This document shows, one piece after another, positions 1 through 11,103 of a stretch of DNA of 64,000 nt. Below the pieces are notes generated by a model. It was given only the letters and a program-made list of their open reading frames with translations. It was not told where the DNA came from and did not search any database. Origin of the DNA: Brachypterus glaber (lineage: Eukaryota; Arthropoda; Insecta; Coleoptera; Kateretidae); the NCBI GenBank assembly GCA_958510825.1, contig OY294044.1, positions 73,420,095-73,484,094 on the forward strand, in the 5' to 3' direction. Within the stretch, counting starts at the first letter, position 1; every line of letters starts with the position of its first letter. The translations under genes were made by a program, and so were the position numbers.

Positions 1-1996
1 TAAAGTAAAGTCATTACATTGATGTATATAAAGTCCAATCATATAGGAAATTCAAAAATGTTTGATAATATTTGTCCAAAATATTATTCAGTTTTTCAGT
101 GAATATTTATTTCCAATAATTTTTGAAAAAATATATGCTTTTTACAAGAAAATGCTTTTTTAGCGACCTCCAGAAATTGTTCGATTTGTAAAAATTTGGT
201 CTAAAGCATTTTTGTTTAGGGGATAATAAAATGAGGGTGTGGCCCGTTAACATTTCAAACTTTCGCATTTTAAGAAGCACCCATTGGGAACTAAGGCACT
301 GAGTAACATTACATTCCATTCTCAGACCTGGTAAAAAATAAATTGCTTTGTTAAATCGTTTTACTTTTAATTTTTAGTTTTTATTGCAAAAGTTTACGGT
401 ATTTATTAATGCATGCAATAAACCAGTAATATGTACTGGAACAATGAAAAAAACTATCTGAAATTAAGTTTGAGGTTTTTTAAAAAAATCATGTTTTTCC
501 CCTTAAAAAAAATCATAACTCAATCCCTGTACAAAATATTTTAAAATATAAAGTAGGGTTATATAAAGAAATGTTATAACTACAGCTGACGGTAATTATT
601 AATATATAGCCTTATAATTTACGATGTGGGAATTTTATAAGTTTACTATAGTGAAAATTAAAATTATTTTAAATTTTTCACAAAAATGCAAATAAAACAA
701 AAGTTGACCGATAGAAAATTTTGATAATAATTTTATTTTAAAGGTCCATAGGTTACTTATCAAAAACTACCAAGACTGGAAGAGGGTGTTGTCAACTCAA
801 AAAAAGTCATTTGTAACGAACCGTGCCAGATCTCTGCCACTGGATTAAATGATTTATCATTGAGATAACAATACATGTAGGTTATTTAGAACAAATTCCA
901 GCACAATTTTCAAACTATTTCAATAAACCCATTATTAGGTATGCAAAAAAATATTTATTTTTAAAAAAACTTTAACACCCTGTATCTCGAAAACTAAAGC
1001 TCCAAGGATACTTGTTTATGGAAACTATTCTGCCTATTTTTGCATTTCCTTTACGTCTTATACTTTTGGCACACGTAGTCATTAACACCCTCTATTTGTG
1101 CGCCAAGTTTATAAAAACAGGATTTTTTATTTTAATCAAAATTATAAAAATATTAATTAAATATCAATAAATAAATCAATCAATATCAATCGGTTTTTTA
1201 GTTGGACAGAGTTGATATTGGTAGACTGCACATTTTTGGACTCCTCGTCCTCGTCAGTACCAAGAGACAACTCTGTACACTGACTGAGAAAACATTTTAG
1301 ACTTTATTCACTTTGAAAGCAGTCATTAGATTGATGTTTATTTGTGCGCCATCTATTTATAGATATAGACACCTACTTATACTTCTTATAATCTAGAAAC
1401 TTTGAATGGTCGAAGACAACTACTCATAATTTTCCTAATCCGGAGAGTTTCTTTTATTAGTTTATTATTTTCTAAACGATAACAGGTTTTCTTAAAAGTT
1501 TATTACCTTTATTTTAGAGTACATTAAAAATAAATATGGCAATCGACGGCTATCCTGTTTTTATAATCTGACACTGCTCCTTTTTTACATGTGAACTGAA
1601 AAACTTACATATTCATGATATTAGTTTGTTAAAATGACTTGAAACAATTTTTTTAATTTTATGCCACATTTTTGAAATTTAGCTTAAAAGTTACATGAAT
1701 TATTATAAAGACGACTACCAAATTTAAATTTTTGTTAAGTGTTAAAAATTTATATAAAATTATTTTTCAATGTAAAAAAATTAATAAATATGCCTTTGTT
1801 TTGATCTCGATTTGGATAATTTTTCCTCGTTCAACTGTTTATCTGGTTTATCGGATGGGATTTATTCAACCTGAAAGAAAACGGAAATGAAAATTTCTAT
1901 CTGACTTTTAGTACTAAGGACTTAGTACTTATTATACTCCCTTGTCTTTAGAGGGTTATCCTAACTGCCAATAAGGCTTTTATTGTTTCACCTGAG
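1..1996. other. AT-rich non-coding stretch
   Basis: No gene is visible. The sequence is AT-rich with poly-A and poly-T runs and only short chance open frames. An isolated CACCCTG followed by TA at 976-984 matches the terminus of the TA-flanked foldback elements found elsewhere in the window. No matching opposite end was found, so it is probably an eroded remnant. Around 1208-1280 the words GGACAGAGTTG and CAACTCTGTAC form a weak inverted pair around a slightly GC-richer patch, of no clear meaning. Confidence 0.5.
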
Positions 1997-2196
1997 NNNN
2001 NNNNNNNNNNNNNNNNNNNNNNNNNNNNNNNNNNNNNNNNNNNNNNNNNNNNNNNNNNNNNNNNNNNNNNNNNNNNNNNNNNNNNNNNNNNNNNNNNNNN
2101 NNNNNNNNNNNNNNNNNNNNNNNNNNNNNNNNNNNNNNNNNNNNNNNNNNNNNNNNNNNNNNNNNNNNNNNNNNNNNNNNNNNNNNNNNNNNNNNN
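1997..2196. other. Assembly gap (200 N)
   Basis: Exactly 200 consecutive N lie between CACCTGAG and CTTTGTATG. This is a scaffold gap, probably of a fixed placeholder length, so the true distance is unknown. Any open frame drawn across it is artificial. Confidence 0.99.
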
Positions 2197-2264
2197 CTTT
2201 GTATGATGATTAGAAAATAAATTGATGGAATAATAAATATATATTTATATTATATAAATATTAT

Positions 2265-3285
2265 GCATGTGTTGTTAAACGAGAAGACGGCTTAAGTTAT
2301 GAATCCAAAAGGTTTAGCAATACCTAATACTTAAAATAAATAAAAATTATAGATATACGTAAAGTTTTAGTTTTAGTTTTAAAGTATCTAATACTGGCAG
2401 TTAAGTAAATTTATCAATAAAAAACATTTAAAACATAAACGTCTAACATTTTTTTAAGCTTTTAGTTTAAATTTTACAATATCTAACCCTTCCTCCACTC
2501 CTGAAAATATATACAGGGTGTCCCAGCTTTCTGTCAAATTAAGATATTGACTATGCCACATTTTTTATGTTTTTTTGCAAATATTTCCAAAACTATTTAC
2601 TTTAAGTATACGAACCCTATACTCATTTAAAAGAAATTTAATTTTCTATTTATTTAAAATAAAAATATTAGGGGTGTCATTTAAAAAAAGTGATTTAAGG
2701 GCATTTGAATTTCTTTAACTTTGTATCGATTTCTGAGACATTCCGTATATTGATTTGAGATAACTTTATTTTTAGAGGAAAGAATACGCCTTCCTTAAAA
2801 TTAACCCAAGTCTTTAAAATCCTAACTCTACAACTTTGGGAGATACGATTTTTTGGCCATTGCTTAATTATAGCCATTTTTTCGTTTAAATCAAAATAAC
2901 TCAAAAACTATTGGAGATAGATGTAGGTTTTTATATATTTAAAGATTTGGAATTTAATGCAGAATTTAAAAATTATGAAACATATAAAGTGTTCGGCCCA
3001 ATAAGCTTCGGTGATTTTTTTTTTAAATCATCAATTTTTTTTATTTTGTAAAATATTTTGGAATATTTAGAAACCCCTTTCTTTTTTAATTTGGTTAAAA
3101 AAAATATTAAGGTTTATGTACTAAAAAATCACTTGTTTTTTCCTAAATTTCTAGTAATTTTATACATAGCCCCCCCCCCCTAAAACTTTACATAAATTTA
3201 TAATAATTATGTATTTTAAGTATTAGGTATTGTTGAAGCTTTTAGCTTCATAACTTAAGCTGTCGTCTCGTTTAACAACACATAC
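2265..3285. mobile_element. Foldback element, ~1.0 kb, ~75-bp inverted ends
   Basis: The left end (2265-2340, ATGTGTTGTTAAACGAGA onwards, through CAATACCTAATACTTAAAAT) is repeated in reverse complement at 3197-3285, so the segment is bounded by inverted repeats of about 75-80 bp with scattered mismatches. The interior is AT-rich and non-coding. It includes a lone CAGGGTGTCCCAGC motif after TA at 2514, which looks like one end of another TA-flanked element, and an 11-base C run at 3170-3180. Non-autonomous DNA transposon is the best reading. No transposase is visible. Confidence 0.7.
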
Positions 3286-4033
3286 AAAATACTTTGGTTT
3301 GGTTGGTTGGTTAAAATCTTGGAGGTTAGACCCCAAAAATTGGGTTTCTAATGATTTAATTGAGCTGAATTTTTTATGACCCACTTAGGGGACCAAAATA
3401 AAGGTTTTAACCAACTTTGGTCAAAATCGGTGACCAAAAACTTTTCGGCCCAGTACATCCCCACTAAAAAAAAAAAAACGATCTGGTTGGGGAAACATAG
3501 GGAACAACTATTCTCCTGGTAGCTGCAACCAGATATCCGGTAAAGGCAAGAACACAAAGCAACTAGAAAAATAGTTATTAGGTATTTAACTTTTGATCTA
3601 ATTGTCCTAACCGGATTAAATTTACGGTGCGTATGTTTGTAATACAGAATTTATATCTTATCCTAGTTTAAGGGTTGGTGCAAGTGGCCCTAACATAATC
3701 CATCATCATTTTTCCACTCCTTTTTTTAACCTGTAATTTAGGGACAGTGTAAGCTTAGTCCGATACTGTCCAAAATGCTAGATTGTAATTTTATTGTCCT
3801 TTAAAATGGTCCTTTACAATGGTTGAAATGTACAACCATGTTGTGTGTTTGTAATACATTATTTTCTTTAAACGACCCTTCAGCAGATATTAATAGATCT
3901 AGTTTTATGCAGCTTACGAAGTTAAAGGAAATTATTAATATGGCTAAAGTTAGAGAAAATATACTGTTAAGCTGGGAATTTAATTATACAATGCTAGTCT
4001 ATAGTTCCTTTAACTTTTGAACTGCTTAAAATA
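3286..4033. other. Non-coding; lone MITE terminus at 3672-3692
   Basis: No gene is supported. At 3672-3692 the sequence GGTTGGTGCAAGTGGCCCTAA matches the terminal inverted repeat of the small element at 36581-36715 and is probably a truncated relative. At 3480-3537 ATCTGGTTG and CAACCAGAT form a short hairpin in a GC-richer patch. Short frames here show no recognisable family. Confidence 0.5.
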
Positions 4034-4491
4034 TACTGCCGCACATTAAATTCTAGACACCTAAAAAATTGACATTTTTTAAATTCAAATATTTCGAAAA
4101 CTAATTAATGGATTTGACTGATTCTTTTTTTTTGTTTTAAAGCTTAAACATTCTCTACTTTTTTTTTTGTTTTAAGAATGATTAAAATTTTTTTTTTTCG
4201 TAATAACAGCAACAAATAATGTACAACTATGTTTTTTACCCCATCTTCTAGGACTAGCATGGTACTCCACTGCAACTGTTTATCAAATTATTAAAGTCTT
4301 TCTTATTTCCGCAGTTTTAATGAATATTTTCTTTTTTATTTTTTTACATTTTTACCTCTTGTTTAGGAGACATCAGGATTTTCCTGAAAGTTGTAATTTT
4401 TTCAGTTAACTTAAAAAGTACTACATGAATTTGATTGATGTTGTGCTTTAAATCTAAAGCTTAACCGAGTTACGTTTTTCTTCTTATCAAG

Positions 4492-4679
4492 TTTATCAAA
4501 AACATAAATTGGGTTTGGAAAACTTGAGTAGGAGAATAAAGGGTCACTCCGTCCTGCGGCAGTTCTGCGAAATCACCGTTAAGCCTCCCTCAGACGGCAA
4601 TAGAAAGTTGCCCCGGGATGAAGAAACTGTAGAAAAAGAATTAAAAGACATGAGCTTCAAAAAGTCCAGACTCTGCTGA
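4492..4679 (+). pseudogene. Exon-like open frame in the loop of a palindromic element
   Basis: Inside the element loop, a pyrimidine-rich stretch (TTTTTCTTCTTATCAAG) ends in an AG at 4490-4491. It is followed by 61 open codons and a TGA at 4677-4679. The translation starts YQKHKLGLENL and continues through a charged segment (SRRIKGHSVLRQFCEI) to an acidic/basic tail ending KKSRLC. Base composition near 45-50% GC in this patch contrasts with the surrounding A/T-rich arms. It looks like a terminal coding exon captured between the arms, or the last remnant of a transposase. I do not recognise the family. Alternatives are a chance frame or a degenerate gene tail. No start codon or upstream exon is seen. 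Confidence 0.4.
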
Positions 4680-4802
4680 TTTAGTACTTTTTAAGTTAAC
4701 TGAACAAATAACAACTTCCTGGAAAATGCTGATATCTCCTAAAGCAGAAGTAAAAATGTAAAAAAATAATTAAGAAAATATTCATTAAAACTGCGGCAAT
4801 AA

Positions 4803-4929
4803 GGCCCAGTTTATCAGTGTACAGTGTACTTTATCTAAAAGATAAAGTCTCAGTTAAGAGCAAATTCTGGATTTTGGTTGGAGTTATTACGTGTCAGCTA
4901 AATTTAACTGCATTTTGAGAAACCCAGCC
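4803..4929. mobile_element. 127-bp MITE with TAA duplication (PIF/Harbinger-like)
   Basis: Imperfect terminal repeats GGCCCAGTTTATCA and (reverse complement of the right end) GGCTGGGTTTCTCA enclose 127 bp, flanked by TAA at 4800-4802 and 4930-4932. The host palindrome's left arm preserves the uninterrupted site (its complement reads CTGCGGAAATAAGAAAGA), so the insertion boundaries and the 3-bp duplication are directly visible. A 3-bp TAA/TTA duplication is typical of PIF/Harbinger MITEs. The interior contains a small palindrome, CTTTATCTAAAAGATAAAG. Confidence 0.85.
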
Positions 4930-5196
4930 TAAGAAAGACTTTAATAATTTGCTAAACAGTTGCAGTGGCGTACCATGCTAGTCCTAGAAGATGGGGTAAA
5001 AAACATAGTTGTACATTATTTGTTGCTGTTAATACGAAAAAAAAAAATTATAACATTGTTAAAACAAACAAAAGTAAAGAATGTTAAAGCTTTAAAACAA
5101 AAAAAGAATCAGTCAAAACCATTAATTAGTTATCGAAATATTTGAATTAAAAAAATGTCAATTTTTTAGGTGTCCGGAATTTAATGTGAGGCAGTG

Positions 5197-5830
5197 TAGC
5201 TTAAAATTTGAACCACGTAAATAACATAAACCAAATAATTTTTTGGTATATACATATTTGATATTTATAGGGTGCACAGTACAGGCAGGGGTGCAAGAGG
5301 ATTTTATTTAAATGAAAAAGGGGATCCAGTAATAGATTATTTTAATTCTCCTTTTGACCATATAGTTTAAAAGTTTTTTAAAACTTTCTATTTTGTAGTT
5401 TTCACTGTTTTTGCTAAAAATTCGATTTTCTTATCTATTTGTTTTTACTTTAATTTATGTTAATATTTAAATTAAGGTTAGAAATATAATTTACGTTTTC
5501 GAAATAAATCGCATGCGATTTTTGCCATTATTGCCAAAATAGCAATATTGTTTATGCACGTGAATAGACCTGATTGCATTGCTTTAAGCTAGTTATTTAT
5601 ATTGAAGTGTCATATAATTAATTATAACCATAAATTATTAAATTTCATGTAGATGTTAAATAGACGCCATCTAGCGTTAGTAGCATTATCTCAAACTAGA
5701 TTTCGTTATTTTAGACCCATTCATTTTAATTCTATTACTTGTTTTATTTTCAAAATAATTTAATATTAGTCAATTATTATAGTCCATTATACCTATAATT
5801 ATTATTTTATGCAATAGAATTGTTTAATAG
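5197..5830. other. AT-rich non-coding stretch
   Basis: No gene is seen. GACGCCATCTAGCG occurs at about 5664-5678. Related words (GACGCCATCT, GGCGCCATCT) recur in the tandem array near 17.4-18.0 kb and near 40.25 kb. The significance is unknown. Confidence 0.5.
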
Positions 5831-6242
5831 TATGGTCTGTTCTTTTAAGCAAGTTAGTAAATTAAAAATCGCACAGTAAATATTTTTACAACATATTTGA
5901 ATGGTATATGTTTGTGTATAGAATATAGTTATGTTTTATAAAATAAACTACGCAGTATATTCGCACGTCCAATATTCGAATCGGTTTTGAAAATGTTCAC
6001 TGTGCGATTTTTAATTTACTATCTTGCTTGACAAAACAGATATTAAACAGATAGTAAATTAAAAATCGCACAGTGAATATTTTTAAAACAGATTCAAATA
6101 TTGGATGTGCAAATATACTGAGTAGTTTATTTTATAAAACATAACTATATTCTATACACAAACATATACTATTCAAACCTGTTGTAAAAATATTTACTGT
6201 GCGATTTTTAATTTACTATCTTGCTTGAAAAAATAGACCATA
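5831..6242. mobile_element. Head-to-head pair of ~165-bp MITEs forming a 412-bp palindrome
   Basis: Two small elements, each bounded by inverted repeats (AAATTAAAAATCGCACAGT and its complement), lie at about 5858-6023 and 6054-6223 in opposite orientation. The outer flanks (TATGGTCTGTTCTTTTAAGC and GCTTGAAAAAATAGACCATA) are also inverted copies, so the whole 412 bp folds on itself around a short centre near 6038. It is non-coding. TA at both outer edges suggests mariner-type mobilisation. Confidence 0.8.
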
Positions 6243-6318
6243 GCTAAATGAAATGACACGTTTTGTTAAATTAATTTTAATTTTGTTTAAAAATGGCCGA
6301 AAATATGTCGGTGAATAA

Positions 6319-6675
6319 TTAAAAGTTCTGTATTATTTTATTGATATCTAATTTGATTATTTTATCATTTAGGCCACTAACTTTACCTCTAAAATGTACC
6401 CTGGGTCCAATAATATGATTCTGGAAATAAATGTCCATGTAATTTAAGTAGTACACGCCATTTTGGTACAAAAAATTTATGTAGCAAATTTTGTGAATTC
6501 CTAACGGATACCTAGTTCTTATGGAGAAATATTGGTAGCATTCTTCTGGCTGAGCAATATCCAAGATGAATTTGGACGTACCTTTTGCTGTAGGGCAGTT
6601 CCAGAACTTCAATCCAATGACGTTCAGACTCCGACAGGAAGATGATATTTTTCCGATCAATAACTTGCATGCCAA
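6319..6675 (-). pseudogene. Unidentified 118-codon frame, probable gene fragment
   Basis: An uninterrupted 118-codon frame lies in otherwise stop-dense DNA, with mixed residue use including six cysteines (for example CRSLNVIGLKFWNCP, PEECYQYF and KICYINFLY). The aromatic/Cys pattern is loosely like the secreted CUB-like domains of insect proteins, but I cannot assign a family. The first ~10 codons overlap the terminus of the adjacent foldback element (6648-7371), so the ATG is probably not the true start and the element may have cut into an older exon. There is no poly-A signal or clear splice acceptor. It could also be a chance frame. Confidence 0.35.
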
Positions 6676-7371
6676 AATTTAAGAGGTGATTCTGCCTCCA
6701 AAAATATCAAAAAAAGTTCCTATAAATGTTGGTCCGTAAATGAGCCCTAAGGGAGCTACGCCCCTTTAAAATTGTAATAAAAATAAGCTTCTTAATTAAT
6801 AACTCTGGTACCCTTTAAGCTAGAGTGACGAGCTTATGCATGTATACTAGTATTAATAAGGGCAATAAGTTTATGTTAATTTATTTTTTTGAATTTATCC
6901 AGAGGCGTCCCTAGACGGAAAAATGTATTAGGCTTAACACATTTTTGCCCCAAACTTTTTTATTTGTACTTATTTTGGACCTTCTATTTTGGATTCCTTG
7001 AGTAAAAATACATAAAAAATGTCCTATAGTGTAATACTGTAGGAGCAACCGTTTAAAAAAAATGCTATTAAGAGGAAGTAACATTTTGTGCCACCAAAAA
7101 CATTACTTTTTGAAAGGCTATTACTACTTTAATATTAAATTTAGGTGTTTTGGTGAAGAAAACTTGTTTGCTCAGTTTTCAATGAAGAATCACCCTGCAG
7201 TATTAAAATTTTATTGATGCGTTTTTTTTGTTCCCCATCCAATATGTCATCTTCGAAGGGTCGTAGCTCCCTTAGGGCTTATTTCCCGACCAACCTTTAT
7301 AGAAATTTTTTTATATTTTTGAATGTAGAATCACCTCTCAAATTTTGGCATTGCAGTTACTGATCACCCTG
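6648..7371. mobile_element. Foldback element of the ~1.1-kb palindrome family (short, diverged copy)
   Basis: The right end carries the family tip (AATCACCTCTCAAATTTTGG, then CACCCTG and TA at 7372). The left end has the same block inverted (CCAAAATTTAAGAGGTGATT at 6672-6691). Shared inner words are AAAGTTCCTATAAA, GGAGCTACG and CCCAAACTTTTTT, as in 42918-44080. The left tip is eroded. It is non-coding. Confidence 0.75.
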
Positions 7372-8984
7372 TATATATATTTTTAATTACTGTTACCTTA
7401 TGTAATATTTTATTGTCGAAAGTAATTGCTGGGGTTACCGCTTAATGATAATTTCCGATAAGTATATGCTAGCGAAAAGCCTGTAGAATAGTTTAATCAG
7501 CTTGTCAAAGTCCCATATTTAGTGTAATATTTTAGTTATAACTTATAGCTTTATTTAGTAACTAGAGTATATAATATAAGACCAAATTGGCTTAACCACT
7601 TGTAAATTTTATTTCACTTAAAATTCATGCAATTAAGTATATATTTTTTAAAACTTCCAAATCTAATTTGTTTATATTTCTAACCTTCTGGTAGTGATAT
7701 TATTCAAATATAATTAAAATAATATTCTATATTCTGTAATTTAAATTAAATCTCTTTTTTATCATAATTTATTTGCTGGGCCCCTTATATAGGCCCAGAT
7801 TTGCCCAAACCCTTCGAGAGAGCCCGTATTACATCCATTTTGAGCTAAGCTGTGTGCGTATTTCGGAATCAACATCTACTTATCTACTTAACAATAGGTT
7901 AAGACAAAATAAGACTAAAGCTGGATATATTCACCCATGACCCTAGCAGAAGTATTTTTCCGTAATACAACATTAGATCAATAAAATGTTGCATAACCTC
8001 AAATTATTATTATTATTATAATTATAATATTAATTATAATTTTGTAAGGAAAAATCTGGTTGATATTACGCATTTCCGCCACTTACTACTTGCGGTTGTG
8101 GTTGGCGCTATAGTGAGGCATACAATATATAAATTTAGAAAGTTGATAGCAACTAACTACAATATAAAAGCGAAATCTACATAGTAAAAGAGAAATCTAC
8201 AGAAAATACATGATATCAAATAATAGTTATTTAAGGTACTAGTGGGTAAAGTAAGATATTGCCCATGAGAAAATTAACCTGTGAGGCGTCAGCCAAGCAG
8301 ATTAATTTTCCAGAGGCCAATATCGGTTTACCCATGAGTGCCATACAAGGTTTTATCCAATAAATAGCTTAGGAATTCATATTTTTATTAAAAATGTTAA
8401 TGACATTTACAAGAAAATAATTTGACAAGTGACAGTTGAGTGGGTAAAATAAATAATTACCCACGCAATAAAGTAAAAGCCACGTGGGGGTTATTATTGA
8501 GTTTATCTATTTAAAATGAAGCTGGTAATTGTCTTATTATCTGTATGTATTGGATAAAATATATTTTGGAAGGTTTATCGAAAGAATACGCAATATACCA
8601 TCCACACTGATAGAAAAATCTAAAAATAATACAAACAAACGTTGTTGTAACAAGTTTGAGGTATATAATAACATGTTTAAGATTATTCTAAAACATTATA
8701 ACGTTATATTAAATACACTTTTAAAATTGTAGATTCATATTATTTAATAATACAACAAAGTTGTTGTCAGTATAATAGTTTTTTGAGAAAAGATGGCGAC
8801 AATCAGCTGATTCTAATAAATGTTTTACCAAAATATTGAAAGTAGGCTTTTTGGGCTAAAATTTTTATGTGCATAAGTATACCCAAAGATAAGTATGTAC
8901 ATTTACATGTAATTACATGTGGTATGTAATTTCTATGTTCACATATATGAGTTTAAAATACAACACAGAACACTCACATTACAG
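7372..8984. other. Non-coding stretch with a ~100-bp hairpin at 8241-8340
   Basis: No gene is seen. At 8241-8340, GGGTAAAGTAAGATATTG..AAAATTAACCTG is matched by the inverted CAGATTAATTTTCC..CAATATCGGTTTACCC, a small foldback of about 100 bp. A short ATT/TAA-rich simple repeat lies at about 8007-8042. The remaining frames are short and unremarkable. Confidence 0.5.
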
Positions 8985-9420
8985 TTCGTCAAGAGACGCG
9001 AAATATGGACACGCCCCCTGAACCACGAGGCTGAATTCACCAGTTGTTAGAGGTACGCGTACCGCCTATCTTTCTTTCTCCGAATACTTTCTCTTTTTTT
9101 CTTGTACTCAGTCCGTCACATTTCCACGCCTCTTCATACCCGGCTCTGCTAACCAGTCGGACGGACGCGTCCGTCCGGACGGTTCAGCTGAATTACTTGC
9201 ATTAGGTTTGTTTTGGTTCTCGAAAATTTCAGTTCTGAAATAATTCGGAACCGGCGTAGTTGCAACTGGGCAAAGCGCAGTCGCAACTGCGCCCGTTCCG
9301 AACCAGTTCAGAACTGAAATTTTCAAGAACCAAAACACACCTATTGTGAAGCGAGGATCGTGACGTAGGAAGGAGCGGCAATCCTACCCTTAATAGTTTG
9401 TTGTTGTAAATCAAACAACT
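8985..9420. repeat. GC-richer island with a 129-bp hairpin
   Basis: This segment is much richer in G and C than its surroundings. A 20-bp perfect palindrome, CGGACGGACGCGTCCGTCCG, sits at 9158-9177. From 9209 to 9337 two arms of about 57 bp (TTTTGGTTCTCGAAAATTTC and its near-complement ending CAAGAACCAAAA) form a strong hairpin around a loop near 9270. Two overlapping short minus-strand frames here are by-products of the hairpin. It could be a MITE or the edge of a promoter-type island. No gene start is evident. Confidence 0.6.
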
Positions 9421-10273
9421 GTGGTTGGCGCATATACGACTAGTTATTGTTGTATACTATAACCTAATTACGTTATTAATTCCAACAGTTCACTGTAAAA
9501 TGCGGAGCGTCAGATATCTTTACAGCTTTTTTATCATGGATATGAAAACAATACCCACTTTTATGGAACTGCGTGGAGTATAATAAATGGATATTGTTTT
9601 GGGTTTGAAAACCACAACACGCTAGCCTGTCCCTGCAGGGCTAGGATAAATTTTTGGGTAATTTATTACGGGATTTTAAGACTATTTTTTTGGCAGGTTT
9701 CTGCAGCAATATTTTTTTGACGGGCCATTATTTATAAAGTAAACTAACACGGTGAGAAAGTAGATATTAAAAAGAACATTTTTAGAAAATACTAAGCTGA
9801 CATGTTTGCAGGCAGATACAAATTGTTAAACTTTATATGTTAGCACGACTGTAAAAACCTGGTAAGACCTTGGTTTGGTAAGAAAATCGATTTTTAGAAT
9901 GTGCCCAAATATCGAGGATATCTGAAAAATTGTCTCTTTCCGTCCATCTGTCTATCTGCTTGTATGTCAACCTAGTATCTTATACTGTGCCTATGAAAAT
10001 CACTCCTTTAACATTTGAACAGCTTATGATATCAACTTGAAATTTGGAACCCAAATAACTTTTTAGTTTGAATTTAATATGTTGATTAGGCAGATGAGCA
10101 GATTATTTCTAAGAAAAAAATGATTTTCTTAAAACAGCAAAATTGGGCAGAATATCTGTTTTAAGAAAATGCAGGTGAATATTTCTAATTGTTAAACAGA
10201 ACAAAAAATTCAAATGTAATAATGCTTAAAATTTATTGCTTACTTGCAACTTTTGTTATTGAATACGAATTGA
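9421..10273. other. Non-coding stretch
   Basis: No gene is seen. A run of TCCGTCCATCTGTCTATCTG-like words at about 9939-9962 belongs to the dispersed GACA/GTCC motif class noted elsewhere in the window. Confidence 0.45.
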
Positions 10274-10423
10274 TAAGTGTCTATTCACAAGCTCGCATAA
10301 GAACATAAAACATGCGATGCCCTGATTGGCTTGATGGGCCGCCATGTATCTTGTAAGCCAATCACGGCATAGCATTCTTATGTTTTATGTTCTTATGCAA
10401 GCTTCTGGATATGCCTTAAACTA
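10274..10423. mobile_element. ~150-bp hairpin MITE, copy 1
   Basis: Arms TATTCACAAGCTCGCATAAG..AACATAAAACATGCGATGCC and the inverted GGCATAGCATTCTTATGTTT..GAACATAAG..GCTTCTGGATATG fold on themselves around ATTGGCTTGATGG..CCAATCA. A second copy lies 1.1 kb downstream at 11394-11545. It is non-coding. The exact target duplication is unclear. Confidence 0.8.
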
Positions 10424-11087
10424 AAACATAACTTTTTTCTGTCATTATTACTCTAAAAACTAAAGTTGTGCTAAATTTCTTTCTAAGGGAGCTTGGCCCC
10501 TTTTAACGGTTCATTTTTAGAATATTTCTCACTTCATAACTCAGGAACAATTTAACTTATGAATATGAAATTTTTACCATAGTACACTCAGAAAAATCTC
10601 AACTTGTAAAATTAATAAGTAATTATTTCAATTTACTTGATTTTTATGAAAATTTCAAGAAATATCATTTCTGTTTCTAATTTATTTTATTATTTAAATA
10701 AAAATAGTTAAATAGTGCTAGTAGTAAAACAGCTAATATATAAACTACGGTAGAGAAGACTATTATAGCCTCAAATTCTTAAATCCCTCGCTGCTATGCA
10801 AATCGGGATTTAATAGGCTCGGCTATAAAAAAATTCTTCTCTGCCTTGGTAAATAATTATAATTAATAAAATCAATTTTTTAGTGTGCAAGTGGATTTCA
10901 TAAAATTTTTATGTAACATACGAAACAACTAAAATAATTTCTAAAAATCATATTTATTTATTTATTTTATTATGCCGTATGCCTATTAGAAAGTAAATCT
11001 TTTACAAATTAAGCAAACATAATTAAAAAAAAAATCAAATAAGATTAGCAGATTTTCATTATCATTTATTTATTTTAGATTTTAAGC
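10424..11087. other. AT-rich stretch with a ~110-bp foldback at 10743-10853
   Basis: Within otherwise plain AT-rich DNA, CGGTAGAGAAGA..TATAGCC..TTAAATCCC (left) and GGGATTTAATAGGC..TATAAA..TTCTTCTCTGCC (right) form an imperfect hairpin of about 110 bp. No coding potential is seen. Confidence 0.5.
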
Positions 11088-11103
11088 TTTCACGGCCATT
11101 AAG

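Larger units (their letters stand above)
4034..5196. mobile_element. Palindromic TA-flanked element with long arms
   Basis: The left arm (4034 to about 4435) is matched in reverse complement by the right arm (about 4685-5196). Both share the tips TACTGCC/GGCAGTG, the segment around TAAATTC..GACACCTAAAAAA, and the motif GGACTAGCATGGTA/TACCATGCTAGTCC. TA dinucleotides flank both tips (4032-4033 and 5197-5198), as in Tc1/mariner insertions. The right arm is interrupted by a 127-bp MITE at 4803-4929. The loop of about 250 bp between the arms is clearly GC-richer and holds an exon-like frame at 4492-4679. No transposase is visible, so it is non-autonomous. Confidence 0.85.

Noticed and set aside
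1983..2213. Open frame across the N gap
   Set aside because: It consists almost entirely of unknown bases.
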